16,024 nucleotides of DNA from CAYJFX01 sp964370315. Its GTDB lineage: Bacteria > Spirochaetota > Spirochaetia > Treponematales > Treponemataceae. The notes beneath the pieces were generated by a model. It did no database searches. It was not told the origin of the DNA and saw only the letters and a program-made list of their open reading frames with translations. Location: contig CAYJIS010000044.1 of assembly GCA_964370315.1 (NCBI GenBank), positions 1 through 16,024 of the forward strand, given 5' to 3'. Shown piece after piece: positions 8,350 to 15,410 of the stretch (position 1 is the first letter of the stretch; each line of letters starts with the position of its first letter). The translations under genes and the position numbers were made by a program.

Positions 8350-8362
8350 AAAATGCGAATAA

Positions 8363-8386
8363 TACAAGCACCTACAGATGCTTGTA
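8363..8386 (-). other. Second intra-operon hairpin
   Basis: A perfect 8-bp stem, TACAAGCA (8363-8370) with TGCTTGTA (8379-8386), has an 8-base loop. It starts 10 bases after the binding-protein stop codon and has no T run of its own. It may protect the 3' end of the upstream transcript. Confidence 0.65.
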
Positions 8387-8395
8387 TATATGCGT

Positions 8396-9721
8396 TTAGC
8401 GGTCAACTCCACCTTCTACCATAATAAGACCTTCTGCCTTATCCATTTCCCATGCAGCTTGAATTGCTTCACAAAATTGTAGTGGTGTTAAATCTCCACT
8501 TATAAGACCTTGAAGACCATTGTATGTAGCCTCTGTGGTACGAGCAGGCTGTACTGTATCCAAAAAGGCATGAACTGTACCATTAGCTCGATATTCATCT
8601 GCTAAGACTGCCATTTCTTCTCTAAGTTTAGGTAAGTCTATAGTTTCTAAAACTTCACTTACGGGACCTACTGGCCAGCTTGTGCCTGTTTCAAGTAAAA
8701 GAGCGCGAGATGAATCCGTCATATGTACAAAATTTAAGAACTCTGCAGCTAAGTCTGGATTAGGACTACTTGCGTTAATATACCAACCACGTCCAATATC
8801 TTCTGTTGGATATACCTTACCTTCTGCATTCATTGCAGGAAGAATAAATACACTAAAGTTTTCAATATCATCACCTAGTTTAGCTAGTGCATCTGAAATT
8901 ACCCAAGGTCCTGTATATGTCATAGGATATTCGCCTGCCCAAAAACTATCCATAGTTTCTGCATACCCTTGTGCATTAGGAGTAGCACCTAAGTATCCAT
9001 TTAAACTTAAGTTTTGAAGAAACTCTGCAGCTTGTACAAATTCTGGTTCTGTCCAAGAACCGTTTCCAAACATAACATTATCAATAACTTCAGGACCTGC
9101 AAAGTTTCCAAACAACATAGACTGCCAGTGGGAGATTGGCCATCGATCAGCGCCACCAATACCTATTGGTGTATTATAACCAGCTTGAACCAATGCATCT
9201 AAAGCGGCAAAGAACTCTTGTTCAGTTGTAGGAACTGATATACCAACTTCTTCAAAGATTTCTTTGTTGTAAAACATCATAGTTGTTTCAACTTCATCAC
9301 CAATTGACCATAATTTTCCATTTGAAGAAGTATAATTTACAACACCTTCAGGAATAATATCAAACCAACCATATTGTTCTGCATAATCATTTAGTGATAA
9401 AACTAAGCCACTAGAAATGATGGTTGCAGGTTGTCCAGGTCCTGTTCCATAAGAAAATACATCTGGACCTTCACCACTTGCTAAAGAAGGTACTAAAGTA
9501 GGATTTGTTAACTCATCGCCAATAAAAACTACTTCTACTTCTACATCGGGGTTTTGCTCATCAAACTGTGCAAAAAGCTCTGAGTACCCATTAACAGTTC
9601 CAGGCTCTCCTCCAATCCATACTGTCAAAACAGTAGAATCACTATCCGTTGTGCCCCCAGAACAAGACACTACAAAGAATACGCTCATCAAAGCAAGCAA
9701 CATAAAAACAATTTTTTTCAT
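8396..9721 (-). CDS. Sugar-binding lipoprotein of a CUT1 ABC transporter
   Basis: 441 aa from the ATG at 9721, which has GGAGG five bases upstream; the in-frame TTG at 9733 overlaps that ribosome site and is rejected. The signal peptide is short and hydrophobic, ending in VVSC with the lipidated cysteine at residue 20, so the protein is anchored on the membrane facing the periplasm. The mature part has the fold order of family-1 solute-binding proteins: TVWIGGEPG near the N-terminus, SGEGPDVF, MMFYNKEIFEEVGI, and TYTGPWV later. Length is normal. It delivers a sugar to the MalF/MalG pair and is the first gene of the operon. Ligand specificity cannot be read from the sequence. Confidence 0.94.
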   Translation of the reverse strand: MKKIVFMLLALMSVFFVVSCSGGTTDSDSTVLTVWIGGEPGTVNGYSELFAQFDEQNPDVEVEVVFIGDELTNPTLVPSLASGEGPDVFSYGTGPGQPATIISSGLVLSLNDYAEQYGWFDIIPEGVVNYTSSNGKLWSIGDEVETTMMFYNKEIFEEVGISVPTTEQEFFAALDALVQAGYNTPIGIGGADRWPISHWQSMLFGNFAGPEVIDNVMFGNGSWTEPEFVQAAEFLQNLSLNGYLGATPNAQGYAETMDSFWAGEYPMTYTGPWVISDALAKLGDDIENFSVFILPAMNAEGKVYPTEDIGRGWYINASSPNPDLAAEFLNFVHMTDSSRALLLETGTSWPVGPVSEVLETIDLPKLREEMAVLADEYRANGTVHAFLDTVQPARTTEATYNGLQGLISGDLTPLQFCEAIQAAWEMDKAEGLIMVEGGVDR

Positions 9722-9737
9722 TTTTTCCTCCAAAAAT

Positions 9738-9766
9738 ATTATATTGCACTATACTGGTAAAAAACG
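9738..9766 (-). promoter_or_regulatory. Sugar operon promoter with poor -35
   Basis: TATAAT is a perfect -10 at 9743-9738 on the minus strand. At 17 bp spacing the -35 position reads CGTTTT (9766-9761), a poor match, as in activator-dependent promoters. Initiation about seven bases after the -10 would leave a leader of roughly 10 bases consisting of little more than GGAGG and the spacer before the ATG at 9721. Confidence 0.6.
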
Positions 9767-9788
9767 ATAACATGTTTGTAAAAAATGA
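9755..9788 (-). promoter_or_regulatory. Candidate AraC-family operator: two direct half-sites 21 bp apart
   Basis: The minus strand has TCATTTTTTACAA (9788-9776) and TCGTTTTTTACCA (9767-9755), 11 of 13 bases identical with a centre-to-centre distance of exactly 21 bp. Two direct half-sites two helical turns apart, the proximal one overlapping the -35, is the arrangement known for AraC-type activators. The regulator gene lies directly upstream. Confidence 0.6.
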
Positions 9789-9823
9789 CAAAAACTATGC
9801 ATATAATGCCAAGAAGAAAAAAA

Positions 9824-10714
9824 TTATGTTTTTTGACTTTTTTTTCGCCAATCTGAAGGTGAAAGAGAGTATTTTTTCTTAAATTGTCTATTAAAACTGG
9901 AAAGTGAAGAAAATCCATGCTTATCTGATATGTAGTTTATTGATAAATCAGTATCTTTTAAGTCTTTGCAGATCATCGACAAACGTAAATTTAATACATA
10001 ATCATATGGGGTTGAATTGTAAATTTTCTTAAAATACCTTAAAAAGGAGCGCAAACTCATGTGACAAGCTTCTGCTAGCTCTTTTATGCAAACTTCAATT
10101 GTATAATTATTTTGAATCAATAACACAGCTGGTATTAATTGATATACAGCAGAATTCATTGGGTCTGTTTTTGTAAAAAATGTTGGAACTAACTCATCAG
10201 AGCGTCTATTTAAGTGTACTGTTAATTCTAATAAAAGAGAAACAATTTTCATTTCATAATAATCTCTTTTCTCTTTCATTTCTCCAATTATCGTGTGTAT
10301 TAATGTATTAATTATTGGAAAATCATCTGAGCTATAGAGGTTTCCAAAGTGCCGTCTAAAAATATCTGCCAAACCTGTGTTCAATGCATGTGGAAAATAC
10401 TTTGCAAACAAGGTTTCTAAATCAAAGAAGGCATATTGCCAAACACTATTTGTTCCGGTAGTTGATTGAGCAAAATGTACTGTATTTGGTGATATAAGTA
10501 CAACATCCCCTTTCGAAAAAGAAAAATGCGTATTTTCGATATTAAAAAACCCATCTCCAGAAATACAATATCCTATTTCCAAACAACTATGGGCATGTAA
10601 ATGTAAAATTGGTGAATCATCCTGAGAATAAATATTGTCGAGTAATATTGGAAATTCATCTCCAATTTCAATTACTTCCGGTACAATCGGAATACTAACC
10701 TCATTTAAATTCAT
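9824..10714 (-). CDS. AraC-family transcriptional regulator with cupin sensor domain
   Basis: 296 aa, the standard length. The N-terminal cupin region (about 36-85) has LHLHAHSCLEIGY followed by GDVVLISPNTVHFA, typical of sugar-sensing AraC regulators. The C-terminal domain carries two helix-turn-helix units at about 208-229 (IKELAEACHMSLRSFLRYFK) and 258-280 (GFSSLSSFNRQFKKKY). It is 102 bp upstream of the sugar operon on the same strand and most likely activates it in response to the imported sugar. The start is unusual: the -10 is six bases before the ATG, no Shine-Dalgarno exists, and the first four codons (MNLN) are shared with the fliG-like gene through an 88-bp repeat. No terminator follows, so read-through into the operon is possible. 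Confidence 0.93.
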   Translation of the reverse strand: MNLNEVSIPIVPEVIEIGDEFPILLDNIYSQDDSPILHLHAHSCLEIGYCISGDGFFNIENTHFSFSKGDVVLISPNTVHFAQSTTGTNSVWQYAFFDLETLFAKYFPHALNTGLADIFRRHFGNLYSSDDFPIINTLIHTIIGEMKEKRDYYEMKIVSLLLELTVHLNRRSDELVPTFFTKTDPMNSAVYQLIPAVLLIQNNYTIEVCIKELAEACHMSLRSFLRYFKKIYNSTPYDYVLNLRLSMICKDLKDTDLSINYISDKHGFSSLSSFNRQFKKKYSLSPSDWRKKSQKT

Positions 10715-10720
10715 ATCTTT

Positions 10721-10749
10721 ATAATACTCTATTTATAGCTTGCGGGCAA
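10721..10749 (-). promoter_or_regulatory. Promoter of the AraC-type regulator gene, predicted leaderless
   Basis: TTGCCC (10749-10744) and TATTAT (10726-10721) are 17 bp apart on the minus strand. The -10 ends six bases (AAAGAT) before the ATG at 10714, and no Shine-Dalgarno is present. Both hexamers and spacing are identical to the promoter at 4393-4421. Confidence 0.75.
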
Positions 10750-10759
10750 GAGGGAGCAC

Positions 10760-10789
10760 AAAAAAAAGCCAACAGGAAAATCTGTTGGC
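10760..10789 (-). terminator. Rho-independent terminator of the propeller lipoprotein gene
   Basis: The minus strand has GCCAACAG pairing with CTGTTGGC over a six-base loop (ATTTTC), then eight T residues. It starts 8 bp after the lipoprotein stop codon. Its sequence differs from the terminator at 4432-4461 by a single base. Confidence 0.93.
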
Positions 10790-10797
10790 TTTATAAA

Positions 10798-11955
10798 TTA
10801 GTCTATTTCAAAAGAGGCGGCAACAACTCGCTTGGAGCCATCTAATAATGTATCTAAAAATACTACATACAAAATACCGTTTTTATATTCCATATCAATG
10901 TATGATGCCTCACCTTCTGATAAAAATGGTTTATCATAATCTACATCAAACCACTCATTTGTCTCAGTAAGATATTTAACTCGCAATCGATTTCGCTCAT
11001 TCGAATCTGCGTATGCAATATACATTGTGTTGTCAAATTGTATAAAACGCATATCATTCACGCTTTTTTCTACAAGTTTTGGGACTGCTAATACCCAACT
11101 CGTGCCATCAAATTTTTTAATCTGCAAACCGTCACTGGCTACATATGCTACATGAGCAGTTGAGTCAATATTAGCTATATTGATATCTGAAATTTGTCTC
11201 CAATTTGTATCTACAAGTCCTATTGTTGTTCCACTATTCCAAATCCCAACCCATTTAGCCGTATTTTCAACTTCCCCAAGTTTAAAAGCACGTCCTTGAC
11301 TATTTTTATCCTTAAAAACTACATGAAGAACACCATCAACATCAATAATTTGAATATTTGCGGCTTCTTCATTTATGACAGGCAGTGAACTTAATTCTTT
11401 TTTTACTGTATCGTATTTTTTTACTGTTAAAACTCTCTTTGAGCTTACCCAATCGCTATAGGCTAAATAAATATCTTTGTCTACTACTACTAAACTAATT
11501 GAAAGTGCTGAATGTGTTGTTAAAAATTTTTCTCCTAAAACATCATCCCAACTTGTACCATTAAAAACCTGGAATCGTAGTCGCCCATTATCATTAGCAT
11601 CACTAAATGCCATATATATTTTATTATTTGCATATACTACATCAATTGGATTAATAGCATCAGTATTAACAATTGTTGAACCTTCGGCAATTTCAGTCCA
11701 TTGTTCATTTTCGTATGTGTGAAGTGTTAGTTTTTTTGAAGAATCACTTACTACAACATTCAACACTGTTTTTTCAACAGCAATACTAATGTCTGTTTCT
11801 CCCCCATCTCCAACGTAACCATTAGGTGGAACATATGGTGTTTCAATATTTTGATTATCGTCCTCTGGGATACTCCCTGTAGGTAACTCTGAAATTGGCG
11901 ATTTACACCCGATTATAAAAATCATTGAAAGTACAACTATACTAGTTTTTATCAT
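10798..11955 (-). CDS. Hypothetical lipoprotein, probable seven-bladed beta-propeller
   Basis: 385 aa. A signal peptide ends in FIIGC with the lipidated cysteine at residue 17, followed by a Pro/Gly/acidic linker to about residue 55. The rest consists of seven degenerate repeats of about 45-56 residues, starting near 56, 104, 153, 201, 257, 302 and 352. Their shared pattern is a short hydrophobic strand, then hYhAFsD, then a polar turn, a strand with R and K, and often G-T-S-W. Seven such units strongly suggest a closed propeller (inference). No catalytic residues or named family are recognised, so it may bind a ligand or protein at the cell surface or in the periplasm. The start has AGGAG six bases upstream. 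The gene has its own promoter and terminator and is therefore a single-gene unit. Confidence 0.85.
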   Translation of the reverse strand: MIKTSIVVLSMIFIIGCKSPISELPTGSIPEDDNQNIETPYVPPNGYVGDGGETDISIAVEKTVLNVVVSDSSKKLTLHTYENEQWTEIAEGSTIVNTDAINPIDVVYANNKIYMAFSDANDNGRLRFQVFNGTSWDDVLGEKFLTTHSALSISLVVVDKDIYLAYSDWVSSKRVLTVKKYDTVKKELSSLPVINEEAANIQIIDVDGVLHVVFKDKNSQGRAFKLGEVENTAKWVGIWNSGTTIGLVDTNWRQISDINIANIDSTAHVAYVASDGLQIKKFDGTSWVLAVPKLVEKSVNDMRFIQFDNTMYIAYADSNERNRLRVKYLTETNEWFDVDYDKPFLSEGEASYIDMEYKNGILYVVFLDTLLDGSKRVVAASFEID

Positions 11956-11983
11956 ATAAAACTCCTATATCTAAGTATCGGCA

Positions 11984-12022
11984 TAATGCACTCAAATACA
12001 CATTTTTTTACTTTGTGCATTA
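11984..12022 (-). other. Stem-loop at the 5' end of the propeller lipoprotein mRNA
   Basis: Arms TAATGCAC (11984-11991) and GTGCATTA (12015-12022) are perfectly complementary over 8 bp with a 23-base loop. The predicted start of transcription is about 12025, so the stem would begin within a few bases of the mRNA 5' end, a position known to slow decay. It could also be a repressor operator. Confidence 0.5.
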
Positions 12023-12031
12023 GTATCACAT

Positions 12032-12060
12032 AATATAATATAACTAACATTAAAATTCAA
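12032..12060 (-). promoter_or_regulatory. Promoter of the propeller lipoprotein gene
   Basis: TTGAAT (12060-12055) and TATATT (12037-12032) on the minus strand are separated by 17 bp, giving a leader of about 70 bases before the ATG at 11955. The same hexamers and spacing recur upstream of the other large lipoprotein gene. Confidence 0.65.
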
Positions 12061-12079
12061 GTAAATTTGCACTTTTTAT

Positions 12080-12120
12080 AAAAAAAGCCCCCTTATATTT
12101 GTACATACGAAGGGGCTTTT
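12080..12120 (-). terminator. Rho-independent terminator of the beta-helix lipoprotein gene
   Basis: On the minus strand AAAAGCCCCTT pairs with AAGGGGGCTTTT (one bulged base) around a loop of about 15 bases, and the T run continues for seven bases. It lies 33 bp beyond the stop codon at 12153. Confidence 0.9.
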
Positions 12121-12152
12121 ACAAGTTTTTCTAATAATCGCTTTTATTGTAT

Positions 12153-15122
12153 TTAAATTGAAAGCTCTCCGTCTTCGGCGATATAATTAAAGTTATTTTC
12201 ACCGTCATCTCTAAAAAATTTATTTGCATCATCTTGTGACATAAGGTAACCAGAGCCTATCAAGTTTTTTATTACTACTGTACCAGCGGGTAATGCAGGA
12301 GGCAACGTAATGCCAATAATATTTGAATCTGACTGTGTAAGCTGTCCGCCAAGGAATATGCCATGTGACTGTGCATTTTGGCTTTCTTCAAAACTGATAT
12401 TCTTTCTTACTCCCCCAGAGGTTAGGTTTGTTTGAACAATAGTGTTACCTTTGAGAATTAATATACTATTAGATGATACATGCACACCACCACCAGTATT
12501 ACTAATAATTGTAGCACCATCAAGAACCGTATATGCATTGTTTTGAATAGTAACGGCGGCAAACCCATCTGCAGAAGTATTATTCGTTATTAAATATTTT
12601 GAAAGATAGACACCCTCTTCTTTAATAGTTAATCTTCCACCGTTAACTAAAATTGCTCCTGCACCATTGTTATTTTTATTGTTTTGCAAAATAGCCCCAT
12701 GGTCCTCTTCAAAAATAGCTTCACCACCTTTGTTAATGGTAATAAGAGGTGCAGTAGCTTCAATATTAGTGGAGTTACCATCAATGATAATATCTGAGCC
12801 ATTCCATGGGAAAAGTAACGTTGCTCCACTTGGAACATTAATGAGAGAGTCAGCAAAATCTTCGCCTCGCAAAATTGTAAGCTCCTTACCATAATCCCAA
12901 GATTCAGTCCCTTTTATTGTAATAGTATTAGATACCTTTATGGTGGCATCACTTGCACTTAAGAGACTTGCTCGTTCAAAAGATTTAACAGGATCCGTTA
13001 TACCACCATAATTTGTGTCGACCCCATTTACACCATCAATATAAACCTCATCCTTTAACTCTAAATACACAAGGTTCCCATTTTTATCAAGTTCAAATCC
13101 TTGCCTCCCACTACCATATACATAAAGAGTAAAAATGTCAGTGTTTATAGCACTATTTGATCCTTTTTCTACTAATATATCACCTAGCATTGGTTTCGAA
13201 AAGAAATAGAGATTAATTATACTCTCTTCATCAAGAACTCCCTTAATAGAAATAGGACTACTCTCGCCGTTCTCTGGCAAAGTATATCGAATACCATTAT
13301 TTAGATGTATATGTCCTGAATATATTTCCAGCTTACCATTATCTATAAGTTCGATAGCACCCATAACAAATTTATTATCTCTCTCTGATGCTGGATTATC
13401 ATGAATTTCTATATTGCCTTTTAATGCTAATAATCCTTGTACTTTTATTGTTGCGTCATTATAAGTAGTACCTCCCCCGAGTCTTATATTTTCCATAGTA
13501 AGATGTGCTCCTTCTTTTACATCTACCATGATAAAATCAGCAGAAATGGGAGCATCTTCTCCAAGATACTCATGATCATAGTCAAAGTATACATTTTGGT
13601 TTTCATCTAAAGCCCATGTTTCTTTTCCTGTTACAGTAATTGTCCCAGCAATATAAACAAATCCTGGTTGTCCATTAAGGATTTCAACTGCCTTAGGAAA
13701 GCTTTTAATAGGATCTTGTAGTGTTAATCCACTGTTTGCGTCTGAAGCAGTAGCCCCACCTATATAGAGTCTTTTAAAATCTTTTAAAACAATGTTACCG
13801 TCCACATCATATTCAATAGGTCTTCTCTCATCAGAAAAAAAGTTATTAATATTTGCCTTAGCTCCATTTCCCACTACAACAACGCTCTCAGCGCTCGTAT
13901 TTATTGATAAACCAATAGAGCTACTTGCGTGTAGGGTATTTGTAACTTGCACAGGAAAAGTATCAACATTCCCTACCTCAAGTCCAGGATAAAACCTAAC
14001 ATTAGAATCCATGCGGTCATGATTTGTATTCCCTGCAATAGTAATGCTCCCGCCTGCTAATTCTAGGATTGTATCATCTTCAAGGCTCACACCTGCTGTA
14101 TCGGCAGGTGTATAGACAAGATTGTTTCTAATCGTAGCATTATTCATAATTAATTTCGCACTACTACGAACATCAACACCTGCTGAAACCCCTGTAGCAT
14201 AATTATTTTGTAATACAACGCCACCTGTTAATAATACACTTGAATTATCTCCTTCTACAGTGACAAGTGGTGCCGAAGAAAAATCATCACCTTCAAGTAT
14301 ACCACCTTGTATAGTTAGGTTTTTGCCGTTTTTAACCGTAAAAATTGAATAGTTTGGCTCAAGCCTTCTTATAGTTAATCCTTGTAAATCTACTAAACGA
14401 CCACCATCTGGTGCATCTATACCAAGGTCATTTGAGTCATCTTCTAATACAATAGAGTTAGTAACATATATTGTAGCACCGGGTAAAAAGGAGCCGGTTT
14501 TTTTAAGAATGTTAATTGCATCTTCAAAAGTTGAGGCTGGATTTGAGGATGTTAAACCTGCATTTTTTGTTATATTTGGGTTTGCGCCTGGGATGTATGA
14601 TAAAAAGGCAACATTTGGATATGTTGGAACTTCTAATTGCTTACCTGATACGGTTAGTGTTTCAGACCTTGACTCAAATACTCGCAACCAAGTATTACTT
14701 TGGTTTCGTTCAATAACAATCGTAGCATATAGCTTAGTATTCAAAGGAATTTTTCCAAATGTAACGCTAGTATTAAGCGAATGTGCACTTTCTTCTATAA
14801 AAATACTACGACTTGCAATTTGACTTTGCGACGGCGAATTAGCATTATAAAGAGTAACGGTTATTCTGTCTCCTTCTATAAAAGGAAAAACACTTCCGTC
14901 AGTTTCATCATCAATTGGAGATGGTATTGCACCATCAGAAGAATATTGTATACTTCGTGAAACTTCTAAATCTGAAGCTTTTGTGCCCGCTAATTCTTGT
15001 AAATCGATTTGCATTGTAATATCGGCACCACCTTGAACCTGCCAAATATTTCCACATGAAAAAAATACAACACTCAATAATAGTATAATCGTACACCCAC
15101 CAATAATTGATTTTATCTTCAT
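12153..15122 (-). CDS. Large lipoprotein with three beta-helix-like modules, hypothetical
   Basis: 989 aa. The signal peptide ends FFSC with the lipidated cysteine at residue 23. Residues 25-170 look like a beta-sandwich-type domain. Three related modules start near residues 176, 453 and 694. Each opens with an aromatic-I-x-G strand, then a D/N-rich stretch, G-[LI]-T, and a P-x-K-S-F-x-x-A-like helix (weaker in the first). Each then runs through short hydrophobic strands, many containing T-I, L-T-I or G-G. The first two close with an acidic D-G-N strand, and a looser version ends the protein. The strand-turn rhythm suggests a right-handed parallel beta-helix, as in pectin-lyase-like or DUF1565-type surface proteins (inference). 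No active-site residues are recognisable. Start: AAGGGG nine bases upstream. It has its own promoter and terminator, and is probably exposed on the cell surface. Confidence 0.85.
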   Translation of the reverse strand: MKIKSIIGGCTIILLLSVVFFSCGNIWQVQGGADITMQIDLQELAGTKASDLEVSRSIQYSSDGAIPSPIDDETDGSVFPFIEGDRITVTLYNANSPSQSQIASRSIFIEESAHSLNTSVTFGKIPLNTKLYATIVIERNQSNTWLRVFESRSETLTVSGKQLEVPTYPNVAFLSYIPGANPNITKNAGLTSSNPASTFEDAINILKKTGSFLPGATIYVTNSIVLEDDSNDLGIDAPDGGRLVDLQGLTIRRLEPNYSIFTVKNGKNLTIQGGILEGDDFSSAPLVTVEGDNSSVLLTGGVVLQNNYATGVSAGVDVRSSAKLIMNNATIRNNLVYTPADTAGVSLEDDTILELAGGSITIAGNTNHDRMDSNVRFYPGLEVGNVDTFPVQVTNTLHASSSIGLSINTSAESVVVVGNGAKANINNFFSDERRPIEYDVDGNIVLKDFKRLYIGGATASDANSGLTLQDPIKSFPKAVEILNGQPGFVYIAGTITVTGKETWALDENQNVYFDYDHEYLGEDAPISADFIMVDVKEGAHLTMENIRLGGGTTYNDATIKVQGLLALKGNIEIHDNPASERDNKFVMGAIELIDNGKLEIYSGHIHLNNGIRYTLPENGESSPISIKGVLDEESIINLYFFSKPMLGDILVEKGSNSAINTDIFTLYVYGSGRQGFELDKNGNLVYLELKDEVYIDGVNGVDTNYGGITDPVKSFERASLLSASDATIKVSNTITIKGTESWDYGKELTILRGEDFADSLINVPSGATLLFPWNGSDIIIDGNSTNIEATAPLITINKGGEAIFEEDHGAILQNNKNNNGAGAILVNGGRLTIKEEGVYLSKYLITNNTSADGFAAVTIQNNAYTVLDGATIISNTGGGVHVSSNSILILKGNTIVQTNLTSGGVRKNISFEESQNAQSHGIFLGGQLTQSDSNIIGITLPPALPAGTVVIKNLIGSGYLMSQDDANKFFRDDGENNFNYIAEDGELSI

Positions 15123-15161
15123 ACTTATTTACCCCTTGTTCTCAACTAATCCTATAGAAAT

Positions 15162-15190
15162 AATATAACATTTTATTATATATAATTCAA
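15162..15190 (-). promoter_or_regulatory. Promoter of the beta-helix lipoprotein gene
   Basis: TTGAAT (15190-15185) and TATATT (15167-15162) are 17 bp apart on the minus strand, with a leader of about 33 bases before the ATG at 15122. Hexamers, spacing and the preceding ACTTGAATT match the promoter at 12032-12060. Confidence 0.65.
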
Positions 15191-15236
15191 GTTATGCTGC
15201 TTATATATAATAAAGACAGTCAAAAGACATCCCCTT

Positions 15237-15311
15237 ACAAAGGTCGTTCGTCATGGCCTCATTTTTTACCTTTGCTCTTTTTCTTAGAGAACAGAGCTGT
15301 ACGACCTTTGT
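15237..15311. repeat. 11-bp inverted repeat enclosing a 53-bp loop
   Basis: ACAAAGGTCGT (15237-15247) is perfectly complementary to ACGACCTTTGT (15301-15311). The loop contains a further short pairing, GCTCT with AGAGC. The right arm overlaps a second palindrome, TTTGTC-TC-GACAAA (15307-15320), so the two stems exclude each other. No T run follows on either strand, so it is not a simple terminator. It could be a structured RNA or a protein-binding site. Confidence 0.6.
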
Positions 15312-15370
15312 CTCGACAAACTTAAAATCGCTATTAAAAATTAACAGAACTGCATCTAATCTTTAAAACT

Positions 15371-15396
15371 AAAAAGAGTGCCATAAAAGGCACTCT
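15371..15396 (-). terminator. Main rho-independent terminator of gapdh
   Basis: The minus strand has AGAGTGCC-TTTTAT-GGCACTCT followed by TTTT, an 8-bp perfect stem with a T run, about 70 bp beyond the gapdh stop codon. Confidence 0.9.
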
Positions 15397-15410
15397 AATC
15401 AAATACTACA

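Larger units (their letters stand above)
10702..10789 (-). repeat. Direct repeat copy B (terminator + promoter + first codons of araC-type gene)
   Basis: Second copy of the 88-bp repeat, same orientation as copy A at 4374-4461 and 6,328 bp away. It contains the terminator of the propeller lipoprotein gene, the promoter of the regulator gene and ATGAATTTAAAT. The stop codon TAA interrupts the frame that is open through copy A, which shows that this promoter region is not coding. Confidence 0.95.

Noticed and set aside
9722..9733. TTG start four codons upstream in the binding-protein gene
   Set aside because: The TTG and following codons are the ribosome site GGAGG itself; the ATG at 9721 gives a proper signal peptide and spacing.
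9776..9830. Terminator after the regulator gene
   Set aside because: There are T runs after the stop codon but no stem before them, so no rho-independent terminator can be supported.
12647..12892. Minus-strand open frame of 81 codons inside the beta-helix lipoprotein gene
   Set aside because: It is out of frame within an intact, clearly coding 989-codon gene, and nothing in its translation resembles a protein family.
15237..15311. Miniature transposable element
   Set aside because: Although the ends are inverted repeats, no target-site duplication is visible next to them and only one copy is seen here; kept as an unexplained repeat instead.
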